Source: Bacteroidaceae bacterium
Lineage (GTDB): Bacteria; Bacteroidota; Bacteroidia; Bacteroidales; Bacteroidaceae
Direction of reading: 5' to 3'
DNA length: 59,305 nt
Assembly (NCBI GenBank): GCA_017503235.1
Contig: JAFVTL010000086.1
Coordinates: 1 to 59,305 of the forward strand
In this document: piece by piece, positions 33,573 to 42,140 of the stretch
How positions within the stretch are numbered: the stretch's first letter is position 1
How the letters are laid out: each line of letters starts with the position of its first letter
Program-made: the position numbers and the translations under genes
The notes under the pieces: model-generated
Told to the model about the DNA's origin: nothing
Databases searched by the model: none
What the model saw: the letters and a program-made list of their open reading frames with translations, nothing else

Positions 33573-36026
33573 ATGCGATTGTCAGAATTAAAGACGGGTG
33601 AAAAGGGTGTCATCGTCAAGGTATTGGGCCACGGCGGTTTCCGCAAGCGCATTGTGGAAATGGGCTTCATCAAAGGAAAAACGGTGAAGGTTCTGCTGAA
33701 TGCCCCATTGAAAGACCCCATTAAATACGAGATTCTGAATTACGAAATCTCCCTCCGTCGTCAGGAGGCAGAAATGATTGAAGTCATCGGCGAGGAAGAA
33801 CTCCAACAGACATCGCAAGCATATCATGGTGCTTTGACCGAAGAAGTGTCGCTCTCCGAGAAAGAAAATGACATGTTGAAACTGGCGAAAGGCAAGCGCC
33901 GCACCATTAATGTGGCTTTGGTGGGCAATCCAAATTGTGGAAAGACCAGTATTTTCAACGTTGCATCCGGTTCGCATGAGCATGTGGGCAACTATAGCGG
34001 AGTGACCATCGACGCCAAAGAAGGATTCTTTGAATTCCAAGGCTATCACTTCAAACTGGTTGATTTGCCCGGTACCTATTCCCTTTCGACTTATAGCCCT
34101 GAAGAAATCTATGTGCGCAAGCACATCATCGAAGAAACCCCCGATGTCATAGTCAACGTGGTGGATGCCGCCAATCTGGAGCGCAACCTCTACCTTACCA
34201 CCCAGCTCATCGACATGAACGTGCGTATGGTGATTGCCCTCAATATGTACGACGAACTGGAAAGCAGCGGCAACAAGCTCGATTATGAAAAGCTGAGCAG
34301 CCTTTTTGGTATCCCGATGATTCCTACGGTAGGGAGAAACGGTACCGGCATTGAGAAACTGTTCCATACCATTATCGACATCTACGAAGGTTCCGATTTC
34401 ATTACCCAGAAGATTGGCAAACAGGAACGTTCGGAGGTGATGGAAGATTTGGAGAACTGGCATAAGCACGCATCCCCAGTCCATCAGGAAGGTGACCACC
34501 TGTTCTTCCGTCATATCCACATCAATCACGGACCGCTGTTGGAAGCAAGCATCGAGGAAGTGAAGAAAGCGATAGCCCATAACGAAGAAATCCGTCACCG
34601 CTATTCCACCCGTTTCCTTGCCATCAAACTTCTTGAGAACGACCGCGACATTGAAAACTTCGTCCGCCAACTGCCCAATGCAAAGGACATCCTGTCCATC
34701 CGCGACAAGGAAGCCCTTTCGATAGCCAAGGCCATGAACGAAGATAGCGAACAAGCCATCACTGACGCCAAATATGGATTCATCAGCGGTGCCTTGAAGG
34801 AAACCTATACGGACAATCATCTGGAAAAGGAACAGACCACCAAGGTGATTGACAGCATTGTCACCCATCGCATTTGGGGATACCCCATCTTCTTCCTCTT
34901 CATGTACATCATGTTTGAGTGTACCTTCGTACTGGGCGAATACCCCATGATGGGCATCGATTGGCTGGTACAGCAAGTGGGCGACCTGATAAAGTCCACC
35001 ATGAGCGAAGGCCCTTTGAAGGACATGATTGTGGACGGCATCATCGGCGGTGTTGGCGGAGTCATCGTATTCCTTCCCAACATCCTGATACTCTATTTCT
35101 TCATCTCGTTGATGGAAGACTCGGGATACATGGCCCGTGCTGCGTTCATCATGGACAAGATTATGCATCGCATGGGGTTGCACGGCAAGTCCTTCATCCC
35201 TCTGATTATGGGATTCGGCTGCAACGTACCTGCCATCATGGCCAGCCGCACCATTGAAGACCGCAAATGCCGGCTCATCACCATGCTGGTCAATCCGCTG
35301 ATGTCGTGCAGCGCCCGTCTGCCCATCTATCTGGTGATGGTCGCCGCCTTCTTCCCCCATACGGCCAGTCTCGTCCTTTTAAGCATCTATGCCACCGGCA
35401 TTCTGTTGGCGGTTGTCATGGCACGCCTTTTTGCCAAGTTCCTGGTGAAAGGGGAAGACACCCCGTTCGTGATGGAACTGCCCCCCTACCGTATGCCTAC
35501 CTTCAAGTCCATCATCCGTCATACATGGGACAAGGGAGCACAGTATCTGAAGAAGATGGGAGGCATCATCATGGTGGCATCTATTCTCATCTGGTTCCTC
35601 GGATATTATCCCAATCACGATGCCTATTCCGACACCGCCCAACAACAGGAACATTCCTACATCGGCCAGATTGGCAAAGCCATCGAACCCGTCATCGAAC
35701 CTTTGGGCTTTGACTGGAAACTCGGCATCGGTCTCCTTTCCGGTGTGGGAGCCAAGGAACTTGTGGTCAGCACACTGGGTGTACTCTATACCAATGAAGA
35801 AGATTTGGATAGCGTCAACCTCTCCGACCGCATCCCCATCACTCCCGTTGTTGCATTGGCCTACATGCTGTTTGTGCTCATCTATTTCCCCTGCGTAGCC
35901 ACCCTTGCCGCCATCAAGCAAGAGTCCGGCAGTTGGAAATGGGCCATCTTTGCCGCTTTCTATACTACGGCACTGGCATGGATTGTGGCCTTTGTCGTGA
36001 ACCAAGTGGGACATCTCATTTGTTAA
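33573..36026 (+). CDS. feoB: FeoA-FeoB fusion, ferrous iron transporter
   Basis: Inner-membrane Fe2+ uptake protein of 817 residues in which FeoA is fused to FeoB. Residues about 1-75 are the SH3-like FeoA domain (MRLSELKTGEKGVIVKVLG, with GFIKGKTVKVL). A short linker leads to the G domain: G1 GNPNCGKT (118-125), G3 DLPGTYSLS, G4 LNMYDE. The GDI-like helical region follows, then two Gate regions with cysteine-containing GFGCNVPAIMASRTIED and LMSCSARLPIYLV, and the C-terminal helices. Expression is likely iron- or oxygen-responsive but no operator was recognised. A small Cys-rich partner follows after 28 bases. Confidence 0.97.
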   Translation: MRLSELKTGEKGVIVKVLGHGGFRKRIVEMGFIKGKTVKVLLNAPLKDPIKYEILNYEISLRRQEAEMIEVIGEEELQQTSQAYHGALTEEVSLSEKENDMLKLAKGKRRTINVALVGNPNCGKTSIFNVASGSHEHVGNYSGVTIDAKEGFFEFQGYHFKLVDLPGTYSLSTYSPEEIYVRKHIIEETPDVIVNVVDAANLERNLYLTTQLIDMNVRMVIALNMYDELESSGNKLDYEKLSSLFGIPMIPTVGRNGTGIEKLFHTIIDIYEGSDFITQKIGKQERSEVMEDLENWHKHASPVHQEGDHLFFRHIHINHGPLLEASIEEVKKAIAHNEEIRHRYSTRFLAIKLLENDRDIENFVRQLPNAKDILSIRDKEALSIAKAMNEDSEQAITDAKYGFISGALKETYTDNHLEKEQTTKVIDSIVTHRIWGYPIFFLFMYIMFECTFVLGEYPMMGIDWLVQQVGDLIKSTMSEGPLKDMIVDGIIGGVGGVIVFLPNILILYFFISLMEDSGYMARAAFIMDKIMHRMGLHGKSFIPLIMGFGCNVPAIMASRTIEDRKCRLITMLVNPLMSCSARLPIYLVMVAAFFPHTASLVLLSIYATGILLAVVMARLFAKFLVKGEDTPFVMELPPYRMPTFKSIIRHTWDKGAQYLKKMGGIIMVASILIWFLGYYPNHDAYSDTAQQQEHSYIGQIGKAIEPVIEPLGFDWKLGIGLLSGVGAKELVVSTLGVLYTNEEDLDSVNLSDRIPITPVVALAYMLFVLIYFPCVATLAAIKQESGSWKWAIFAAFYTTALAWIVAFVVNQVGHLIC

Positions 36027-36054
36027 ACCAACCATTCACAGAAAATAGTTTGCC

Positions 36055-36222
36055 ATGCAGGAAATAATCGTTTGGATAGTCGTCATCGCTTGCCTGTTGC
36101 TGTTCATCAGGGCTATCATTCAGTATTTCAAGCGCATAAAGGAGAAAGTCAATCCTTGCGAAGGTTGTAGCGGTTGTTGTGCATCCAAGAAAAAACCAGA
36201 TGAATGCACAAAAATCCTTTAG
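36055..36222 (+). CDS. FeoB-associated Cys-rich membrane protein
   Basis: A 55-residue protein: one membrane helix (MQEIIVWIVVIACLLLFIRA), a basic stretch (QYFKRIKEKVN), and a cysteine cluster PCEGCSGCCA with a further Cys near the end (CTKIL). This is the layout of the small FeoB-associated Cys-rich proteins encoded after feoB in Bacteroidetes and Firmicutes, which are thought to help FeoB or bind Fe or an Fe-S cluster. It begins 28 bases after feoB. The tRNA promoter starts 5 bases after its stop. Confidence 0.85.
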   Translation: MQEIIVWIVVIACLLLFIRAIIQYFKRIKEKVNPCEGCSGCCASKKKPDECTKIL

Positions 36223-36226
36223 AAAG

Positions 36227-36257
36227 TTTGGCAGTTACGAAAATAGTTGTACCTTTG
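36227..36257 (+). promoter_or_regulatory. Promoter of the tRNA-Cys/tRNA-Ser operon
   Basis: TTTG (36227-36230), exactly 19 bases, TACCTTTG (36250-36257): a full consensus match, as expected for a stable-RNA promoter. Start near 36263, 30 bases before tRNA-Cys. Confidence 0.8.
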
Positions 36258-36292
36258 CATCCGCAATCAGGAAGCACATTGACTTCATAATT

Positions 36293-36364
36293 GGTTCCTT
36301 GGATGAGTGGCTTAGTCAGCGGTCTGCAAAACCGTGTACGGCGGTTCGAATCCGCCAGGAACCT
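36293..36364 (+). tRNA. tRNA-Cys (anticodon GCA)
   Basis: A 72-nt cloverleaf. Acceptor arms GGTTCCT (36293-36299) and AGGAACC (36357-36363) pair fully, with discriminator T at 36364, the identity base for Cys. The anticodon GCA is at 36326-36328 in CTGCAAA, and the T loop reads GGTTCGAATCC. CCA is not encoded. Confidence 0.96.
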
Positions 36365-36372
36365 CGAAGAAA

Positions 36373-36459
36373 GGAAGTTTGGGTGAGTGGCTGAAACCAC
36401 CAGTTTGCTAAACTGACGTACGGGTTACCGTACCGGGGGTTCGAATCCCCCAGCTTCCG
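36373..36459 (+). tRNA. tRNA-Ser (anticodon GCT)
   Basis: An 87-nt tRNA with the long variable arm of serine tRNAs (acgtacgggttaccgtacc). Acceptor GGAAGTT (36373-36379) pairs with AGCTTCC (36452-36458), one wobble; discriminator G at 36459. Anticodon GCT at 36407-36409; T loop GGGTTCGAATCCC. CCA is not encoded. It lies 8 bases after tRNA-Cys, in one transcript. Confidence 0.96.
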
Positions 36460-36480
36460 CTTCATAGTCAAGTCAGTTTT

Positions 36481-36519
36481 GGGGCGCTGTTAGAGTGATC
36501 TAATGGCGCTCTTTCTTTT
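36481..36519 (+). terminator. Terminator of the tRNA operon
   Basis: GGGGCGC and GCGCTCT (two wobbles) enclose an inner perfect stem TTAGA/TCTAA with loop GTGA, then TTCTTTT. It ends right at the stop codon of the convergent umuC gene. Confidence 0.8.
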
Positions 36520-37798
36520 ACTTCACTTTCAGCACAATCACTTCGTCCAAGTTGGTGGTGTATTGTTGTGAGATATATTCCCTTTTCAGGCTCCATCCCT
36601 TCTCGTTTCCTTGAACGGCCACACGTATCTTGTTATGTCCGCTCTTCCGATTGATGGTCTCGATAGCTTTCGCCAGTGCCGCCTGCTTTTCGCGGTTCAC
36701 CGTGTCAAACAAATTGCCTTGCACCGCATTGTCCCGACTTATTCCCCACACTATCACACCAGCCTTCTTGTAGTAATAGCTGTCGCCCTCCTTCCAGTCA
36801 TTCCGAAGCATCTTGACAGCCGTCGATACCAATTCCTGATGGTCATTGGTCGGCACCACCATGTCGGTTGTGCGATGAATGTAGCTATGCGGCACATCCT
36901 CACGGAAGCGGCTGGTATATGCAAAAACGGTGATGGAAGAACATACGGTGTGCTGCTCGCGGAGCTTGCGGGCACATTGAGCAGCAAAATTAGCCACCGC
37001 CTCCTCTACATCCGCCAAGCGGTTCAGTCCCTTCTCGGCAAAGGAACGGCTGGTGCAAACGGACTGCTTGTGTGGCAGTTCCTCGATGGAGATACAGCTC
37101 TCCCCATTCAGTTCCTTCCACGTGCGCACCCCCGTAACGGTCAGTTCCCGCCTTATCCACGACTCACTCTTCTGTGTCAAGTCCCACGCCGTGCGAATGC
37201 CGTGATAGTGCAGCTTCTCCACACTTCGATAGCCGATACCCCACACATCCTCGACCGGGAACAGCTTCAGCGCCTTCACCCGCTTCTCCTCCGTATCTAT
37301 CAGGCACACACCTTCGTAACCCTTATGCTTCTTGGCGAATTTGCTGGCCATCTTTGCCAAGGTCTTTGTTGGAGCGATGCCCAGCGAAATGGGTATTCCC
37401 GTACCTTTGTGAATGTGGCGTACCATCCTCCGGCAATACGCCGTCAGCTGTTCCGGCGTTCCCATCCCACTCAAGTCGAGGAATGCCTCGTCGATGGAAT
37501 ACACATCTATTTGGGGGGCATATTGTGAAAGCAGCGACATCACCCGTCGCGACATATCACCATACAAGTTGTAGTTGGATGAAAATACAGCCACGTTGTT
37601 CTGTTCGAGTTTCTCCTTCACCTGATAGAACACCTCGCCCATCTTGATGCCAAGTGCCTTGCTTTCCTCCGAACGTGCTATGACGCACCCGTCGTTGTTC
37701 GACAACACGACGACCGGTTTCCCTGTCAAGTCGGGATGAAACACCCGCTCGCAGGAGCAGTAGAAGTTGTTGCAATCAGCCAGGCCGAACAGTTCCAT
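36518..37798 (-). CDS. umuC: Y-family DNA polymerase, UmuC subunit of Pol V
   Basis: Translesion DNA polymerase subunit of 426 residues. It starts MELFGLADCNNFYCSCERVFHPDL, with the first catalytic Asp in ADCNNFY, continues VVVLSNNDGCVIARS, and carries the YSIDEAFLDLSG catalytic motif (Asp-Glu pair). A little-finger domain and the C-terminal UmuC-type tail (DUF4113-like, with NRKSGHNKIRVAVQG) follow. It starts 4 bases after the umuD stop, so the pair is one operon. Upstream in-frame residues overlap the umuD end and are not counted. Confidence 0.95.
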   Translation of the reverse strand: MELFGLADCNNFYCSCERVFHPDLTGKPVVVLSNNDGCVIARSEESKALGIKMGEVFYQVKEKLEQNNVAVFSSNYNLYGDMSRRVMSLLSQYAPQIDVYSIDEAFLDLSGMGTPEQLTAYCRRMVRHIHKGTGIPISLGIAPTKTLAKMASKFAKKHKGYEGVCLIDTEEKRVKALKLFPVEDVWGIGYRSVEKLHYHGIRTAWDLTQKSESWIRRELTVTGVRTWKELNGESCISIEELPHKQSVCTSRSFAEKGLNRLADVEEAVANFAAQCARKLREQHTVCSSITVFAYTSRFREDVPHSYIHRTTDMVVPTNDHQELVSTAVKMLRNDWKEGDSYYYKKAGVIVWGISRDNAVQGNLFDTVNREKQAALAKAIETINRKSGHNKIRVAVQGNEKGWSLKREYISQQYTTNLDEVIVLKVK

Positions 37799-37802
37799 GC
37801 TG

Positions 37803-38252
37803 TCAGAATTTGTGGAAACGCTTGATGGCTGCCGTAATGACACCCCACACCATAAAGTCGTTCTCCTCCGTCACCTTAATGGGTTGGTATTTCTTGTTCG
37901 CCGGTATGAGCCACGCACATCGGTTGGCTTCGTCCAGCTGGAACTGCTTCAGTGTGAATTCCCCATCGATGTAAGCCGCTACATAGTCCCCGTTCTTCGC
38001 TTCCAGCGACTTGTCTATAACCACCAGGTCGCCGTCCGATATTCCGATGTCGGCCAACGAATCACCTGCCACTCGGGCATAGAAAGTCGTCTCGGTGTGG
38101 CGTATTAAGGTCTTGTTCAAATCGATGGATTCCGTCAGATAGTCCTGTGCCGGACTTGGAAATCCCGCCTTGATGCCTCCGTCGGCATACGGAAGGTTCA
38201 GTTCCGTCGAGAGGTCGGCACTGTAGATATGTAGTTTCACTTCTTCGTTCAT
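37803..38252 (-). CDS. umuD: Translesion factor UmuD (LexA-like self-cleaving)
   Basis: S24-family protein of 149 residues that is cut with RecA help to give UmuD', the partner of UmuC. The cleavage site is Ala29-Gly30 in IKAGFPSPAQD, the nucleophile is Ser65 (VAGDSLADIGI) and the general base is Lys102 (GEFTLKQF). There is no DNA-binding domain. The ATG at 38252 is only 5 bases from a TATCTTTG promoter element, which rules out the longer open frame and suggests a leaderless mRNA. No LexA box was recognised by eye. Confidence 0.94.
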   Translation of the reverse strand: MNEEVKLHIYSADLSTELNLPYADGGIKAGFPSPAQDYLTESIDLNKTLIRHTETTFYARVAGDSLADIGISDGDLVVIDKSLEAKNGDYVAAYIDGEFTLKQFQLDEANRCAWLIPANKKYQPIKVTEENDFMVWGVITAAIKRFHKF

Positions 38253-38257
38253 GCTTG

Positions 38258-38265
38258 CAAAGATA
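38258..38265 (-). promoter_or_regulatory. -7 element touching the umuD start
   Basis: TATCTTTG on the minus strand is followed after 5 bases by the umuD ATG. The expected -33 position has no TTTG, which would fit a promoter that needs an activator or is normally weak. Confidence 0.5.
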
Positions 38266-38360
38266 GTGTAAGTTTGGAGAATTCTGAGGAGAATGGTTGG
38301 ATTATTAGGAGGTGGGCAGTACACTTTATATTATAATTGTCAGAATTTTATTGCATATTA

Positions 38361-38392
38361 TTTGGTTAATTAATATAACTAATTTAGATTTG
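38361..38392 (+). promoter_or_regulatory. Promoter of a candidate hairpin RNA
   Basis: TTTG (38361-38364), 20 bases, TAGATTTG (38385-38392): both elements match the consensus. No protein start follows for 300 bases; instead the long hairpin 38426-38628 does. Confidence 0.65.
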
Positions 38393-38396
38393 CACT

Positions 38397-38628
38397 AATT
38401 CTCGTCGGAGAAGGTTATTTTATTGAAGTGAGCGTTTAAGATATATTATCCTATATAGGAATTCTGGACAAATTTCTACGATTACGGATGATAAACAAGA
38501 ACGCTCACGCTATGGTTGTATATACATTAATGTTATATACCTAATGAGCGTGAGCAATTGTTTGTTACGTAATCAAGGCAAGTCCAGAAGCCTCTATATA
38601 GTAACATTCGATTAGCTTACGCTTTTTT
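38397..38628 (+). ncRNA. Candidate non-coding RNA, one long imperfect hairpin (6S-like shape)
   Basis: Between a consensus promoter and a T6 run (38623-38628) the sequence folds end to end into one rod. Paired blocks from outside to inside: agcg/cgct; CTATATAG 38451-38458 with 38594-38601; TTCTGGAC 38462-38469 with 38582-38589; GATTACG 38480-38486 with 38568-38574; AAACAA 38493-38498 with 38558-38563; GCTCACGCT 38503-38511 with 38547-38555; GTATATA 38518-38524 with 38534-38540. Unpaired patches lie between. Length near 230 nt and a long rod with bulges recall 6S RNA, but I cannot match its sequence; a miniature mobile element is the alternative. Confidence 0.5.
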
Positions 38629-38689
38629 ATGTATTTATCAGTTTAAACGTTAATTGGCAATATTGCACATAATATAAATTGTTTGTACT

Positions 38690-39199
38690 ATGAATGAAAA
38701 AGTTCAAGAAATCATCAACAAGATGAAAGAAGAAGAGATTAGATTAAGAGAAGAGAAAAAAAATAATCATCTTATATCTCTTGGCCTAATCGATGAAGAG
38801 AAAAGTTTCAAAAGTAAAAAATACATTGAAAAATGGGATGGTACACAAAAATGTCATTGGGACAAAGATAAACAAAGCTACTATATAGAAACTGAAATCA
38901 AAACACCAATGAAAGTTACCGATGAAGAATATCAAGAAATACTCAAATATTCAACTTTTGTAGAAGAAAAAGAAGAAAAAAGAGAAATTAATACTACTTG
39001 GGCAACCGCAATAAAAACGATAGCCAATATTCTATTTGTTGTTAATATTTTGGGAGGTATTATTTTAGCTATTGTATTAGATGAAGATTTTGCTTGGATA
39101 TCAATTGTTTCTGCCATATCATACTGTGTATTATATTATCCATTAATTATGGGATTCTCAAAAATTGTTGCAGTTTCCGAGATAAAACTACAACAATAA
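38690..39199 (+). CDS. Unrecognised protein with two membrane helices
   Basis: A 169-residue AT-rich orphan. Residues 1-45 are highly charged and helical (KVQEIINKMKEEEIRLREEKKNNH), likely a coiled coil. The middle has KYIEKWDGTQKCHWDKDKQSYY, and two hydrophobic helices follow at about 104-125 and 129-155 (NILFVVNILGGIILAIVL and ISIVSAISYCVLYYPLIMGF). No family is recognised. Base and codon use (many ATA, AAA, TTA) differ from neighbouring housekeeping genes, which suggests recent transfer. A perfect 16-bp hairpin follows the stop. Confidence 0.65.
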   Translation: MNEKVQEIINKMKEEEIRLREEKKNNHLISLGLIDEEKSFKSKKYIEKWDGTQKCHWDKDKQSYYIETEIKTPMKVTDEEYQEILKYSTFVEEKEEKREINTTWATAIKTIANILFVVNILGGIILAIVLDEDFAWISIVSAISYCVLYYPLIMGFSKIVAVSEIKLQQ

Positions 39200-39259
39200 T
39201 TCAATCATATATCAGCTTTGAAAGAACAATAAAGACTGTTAAGTTCTTTCTCATATAAT

Positions 39260-39303
39260 AAACAGATTGAGGATGCATCATCACATCCTCAATCTGTTTA
39301 TTT
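39260..39303. terminator. Perfect bidirectional terminator
   Basis: AAACAGATTGAGGATG (39260-39275) and CATCCTCAATCTGTTT (39284-39299) pair perfectly over 16 bp. The stem has T-rich flanks on both strands and lies between two convergent genes. Confidence 0.85.
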
Positions 39304-39304
39304 C

Positions 39305-41164
39305 TTACTTCAGCAACTCAAAAACCCCATTCTGAACACGGATAGCCAACTTGTATCGGTTCAGCAATTTACCTAAATATCGGTCGGCTGTCTTTTCGCA
39401 TACACCACACTCTCCTGCTGCTTTCAAGTATTCCTGGCGAGTAAATCGCTTGTTCAGCTTTTCCAAAATCGTTTTTTCTGCAAAGTTCATTCCTTCTGCC
39501 GGAGCCGTGTAATGCTTCTGCGGATGGTTCAACAAGTTGGTATAGACCGAAGTGGCATGGCTAATCAAAACATTGGATATCTCCATGGCGATGCGGAAAT
39601 CACGATCATCGCATTCCAAAGTTTCTAATGTAGTGATGTCAACATCTTCCCTATCAGCCAGACGTATTCCACTGAGAGTTTGGGCGATGCGATTGATTAT
39701 CAAGCCCAAGCGACGAACCGTTGCTACAATATCATCACCCAGAAAAGAATGTTGTTCTTCCTGCATACCCTCAAAAGTTGAATTGAACTCCTTTTGTTGA
39801 TGAGGTTGGAATTTGAAGAGTAACGGAGTCTTGCGTTTGCTTAAAGGAATATATACACGCTCGTAAAACACTTTGCCAATCTCTTCATAAACCTCTTCTA
39901 GAGTTTGTGCTCCCTCAGCAAATACATCTGCCCACATGAGCTCTTGCAGCATTTCCAGAAAGGCGATTCTACTGAAAGTCCCATTGTCTGTCGTGGGAAT
40001 CAAATTGCTAACTTGGTCGGCCGTGCCACTAATCAGCATCGAAAGACAGGGTTCGGATACAGTCACACGCTCCTTTGGTGAACGTCTTCGGTAAGAAATG
40101 GTTTCATGCTGGAAAGCCTTTCGCCATCCCACCGACCAGTCTCCCCACTCTTTGTTTTGACAAGCCAGTGCAAGTGTATCGCCTTCGGTATCGAACATGA
40201 TGGAACCGGTTTCCTGATTCTCCGCCAATGTTTCATACATAGCCGTTGCACTGGAATTGGCTGCAACATAGAGTGTCCTTTCGATTGGTTCCTTAGGCTC
40301 AGGAATCGGCTTGGCTCCTTTCGTATGCTTTTGTGCTTCGTATTCGGCTTTCTTCTGTTCATACTCAGCAAAAGCTCGAGCGTTAGCTGAACGAATGGCA
40401 GCTTCCACCGGTTCAATCAGTTTCTTCAAAAAGGGTAAATCACCCTTCATGCTGGCAGCCGAAGCCACAATGAATAAAAAGAAATTGGCCCGATATTTAC
40501 GACGATGATAACGACTGTAGTAATTGGGAAAGATGGTGGAGAACATGACCATCGCTCCAAGAAGCATCATGTCCAAATAGTCATTGCTGCCACCAATTCG
40601 ATAGATACGTCGAAGCAATTCCGGGCAGTCCTCCACCAGCACTTTATCGCTGAACGTAGGTCTTAATTGACGAACAACGGACTCCATTTCCCCACATTCC
40701 TCAAATTGCGGAATCTGCGTAAAGCGCTGCGAAGTACTGAATTGACGGGCAATGGCACTGATGTCGATACCTGATTCCTTCGCTGCATGGAAGAGGGAAT
40801 TGTAAGTAATACCACTTCCGCGGGCATTGAGACAGGCATCGTACTGCTTGTCGCACACATTAGGGTCGTAGTCGGGATTCAAGGCCGAAAGGCGATGAAA
40901 GTAATCACGCCCCTGATTACCCATACCATCCGCTAATGCGAAGCCGATATTACGCCATCGTTCATAGCCCTGCGTCAAGTCGAGATGGCGCCTTTCAGCT
41001 TCCTCTACCAATGCCCTGACCTGTGGGAAGAGGTCGGTAGTAGGCAGTGCGGCACGTGTGGCCGCAACTGCTTGGTTATTCACTTGGCTGCTCTTATTTT
41101 CCTTCTTGGCAGCCTTTGCTTTTTCGCTCCATTGAGCGTAATCAAAATTTTTTGATTCTGACAT
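39305..41164 (-). CDS. PriCT-2/DUF3987 primase-helicase-like protein
   Basis: A 619-residue protein. Residues about 45-135 (LVEEAERRHLDLTQGYERWRNIGFALADG, DPNVCDKQYDACLN, ITYNSLFHAAKESG) match the primase C-terminal PriCT-2 domain; the rest looks like DUF3987, a family with a degenerate helicase-like ATPase core (MVMFSTIFPNYYSRYHRRKYRANFFLFIVASAASMKGDLPFL, then MFDTEGDTLALACQNKEWGDWS and CLSMLISGTADQV). No intact Walker A is visible. The end (EYLKAAGECGVCEKTADRYLGKLL) looks like a winged helix. It begins 17 bases after the VirE-N gene, so the two together resemble a primase-helicase split into two chains. Such pairs occur on Bacteroides mobile elements and near capsule loci. Confidence 0.8.
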   Translation of the reverse strand: MSESKNFDYAQWSEKAKAAKKENKSSQVNNQAVAATRAALPTTDLFPQVRALVEEAERRHLDLTQGYERWRNIGFALADGMGNQGRDYFHRLSALNPDYDPNVCDKQYDACLNARGSGITYNSLFHAAKESGIDISAIARQFSTSQRFTQIPQFEECGEMESVVRQLRPTFSDKVLVEDCPELLRRIYRIGGSNDYLDMMLLGAMVMFSTIFPNYYSRYHRRKYRANFFLFIVASAASMKGDLPFLKKLIEPVEAAIRSANARAFAEYEQKKAEYEAQKHTKGAKPIPEPKEPIERTLYVAANSSATAMYETLAENQETGSIMFDTEGDTLALACQNKEWGDWSVGWRKAFQHETISYRRRSPKERVTVSEPCLSMLISGTADQVSNLIPTTDNGTFSRIAFLEMLQELMWADVFAEGAQTLEEVYEEIGKVFYERVYIPLSKRKTPLLFKFQPHQQKEFNSTFEGMQEEQHSFLGDDIVATVRRLGLIINRIAQTLSGIRLADREDVDITTLETLECDDRDFRIAMEISNVLISHATSVYTNLLNHPQKHYTAPAEGMNFAEKTILEKLNKRFTRQEYLKAAGECGVCEKTADRYLGKLLNRYKLAIRVQNGVFELLK

Positions 41165-41181
41165 TTCTTAAAATAGTTAAG

Positions 41182-41751
41182 TTAAACAATCTGTTCTAAT
41201 ATTTCTTTGCAAGCATAGCACTCAGGGTCATAAGGCAAGAAGCATGTTCTGCTGACATTGATACATGCTGGGTCGGCGACCAAACCGTAGGTTTCTTTCA
41301 GGTAGTATGCAATGGCTTCGAAACAGGCCCGATGACCCCCTTGTGAGATGTCAATGGGAATGACCCATTTCAATCCGTTTCCGCTTGGTGATGTAAATAA
41401 TATTAAGGTATAGAAGAAGGGGTCGAGGATGAGTTTGGCAGACACTTCGCGAATGTCTTCGTCCAGGTGATCCAAGTCGATGCAGATGTATCCGCTGTGA
41501 TGCTTCAGTCCGTCGTCCGAATTGAAGTAGAACACTCCGGACATTCGTACATGCTCGAAGTTCTTCATCTTGAACTGACGTGCATCGTCTTCGTTTTCGA
41601 TACTTCGCAGATGCAAGGTGACTTCCTTGTATTCTTCACTCCTTATTATCTTACATACATCCACAAGGCTCATCCGGTCTTTCTCATACTTCTGAAAGAC
41701 TGACTTGCCGTAATGGCTGATGCTTTTGGTTGTAACTTTGTAATCGTCCAT
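41182..41751 (-). CDS. BT4734-like / VirE N-terminal domain protein (primase-like)
   Basis: A 189-residue protein matching the VirE-N/BT4734-like family, related to archaeo-eukaryotic primases. Typical parts are YICIDLDHLDED (Asp92 and Asp94, the metal-site position), FYTLILFTSPSGNGLKWVIPID, HRACFEAIAYYLKETYGL and DPACINVSRTCFLPYDPECY. In many relatives this domain is fused to a VirE helicase; here the chain stops, and PriCT-2/DUF3987 follows on the same strand after 17 bases. Upstream on the minus strand lies a cluster of inverted repeats. Confidence 0.85.
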   Translation of the reverse strand: MDDYKVTTKSISHYGKSVFQKYEKDRMSLVDVCKIIRSEEYKEVTLHLRSIENEDDARQFKMKNFEHVRMSGVFYFNSDDGLKHHSGYICIDLDHLDEDIREVSAKLILDPFFYTLILFTSPSGNGLKWVIPIDISQGGHRACFEAIAYYLKETYGLVADPACINVSRTCFLPYDPECYACKEILEQIV

Positions 41752-42140
41752 ATTCTAATTTATTATATGGGTTCAACATTAAATTATATTCACGTGAAAA
41801 GTCAGGATTCAGCTAGCATTTCCTTTTACTTTTCGATGCAAAACTAATACATCTTATCTTCTTAAAAATGAGCGTGTAAAATCGGTAGATTAAAGCATTT
41901 TTGATTTAAGAATCGAGTTTTGGAATCTGTTATTTCTGAGTTTTGGAATAGTTAGTATTACCCATTCCAAAACTCACTGCCGATTTGGGAATACATACGT
42001 TACTAATTCCAAAACTTTTCAATTCACTTCCAATTATTTCCATTATTTGGAATTGTATAATGTAAACTGGCTTTACAAAACGCACAAAAAAAGGATCGTC
42101 ATTTCTGACAATCCCAAAACTTATTTTACTATTTATCAAA
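41752..42140. other. 389-base AT-rich stretch with iteron-like repeats
   Basis: No credible gene. It contains four copies of GAGTTTTGGAAT or its complement (see the repeat entry) and further partial copies (atttggaat near 42045). It separates the primase-like pair from the unknown protein, all transcribed leftward. Confidence 0.65.
41915..42016. repeat. Iteron-like cluster, four copies of GAGTTTTGGAAT
   Basis: Direct copies stand at 41915-41926 and 41938-41949, inverted copies ATTCCAAAACTC at 41964-41975 and ATTCCAAAACT at 42006-42016. The middle pair forms a perfect 13-bp stem with a 14-base loop. The arrangement suits a protein-binding array or origin, or a leftward terminator of the unknown gene. 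Confidence 0.75.

Noticed and set aside
33588..35360. A 590-codon open frame on the minus strand under feoAB
   Set aside because: It lies antisense to an intact, clearly recognisable gene, has no family-like motifs and is explained by codon-position symmetry.
36611..37528. A 305-codon open frame on the plus strand inside umuC
   Set aside because: It is antisense to umuC, which has all its polymerase motifs; no promoter or start context fits.
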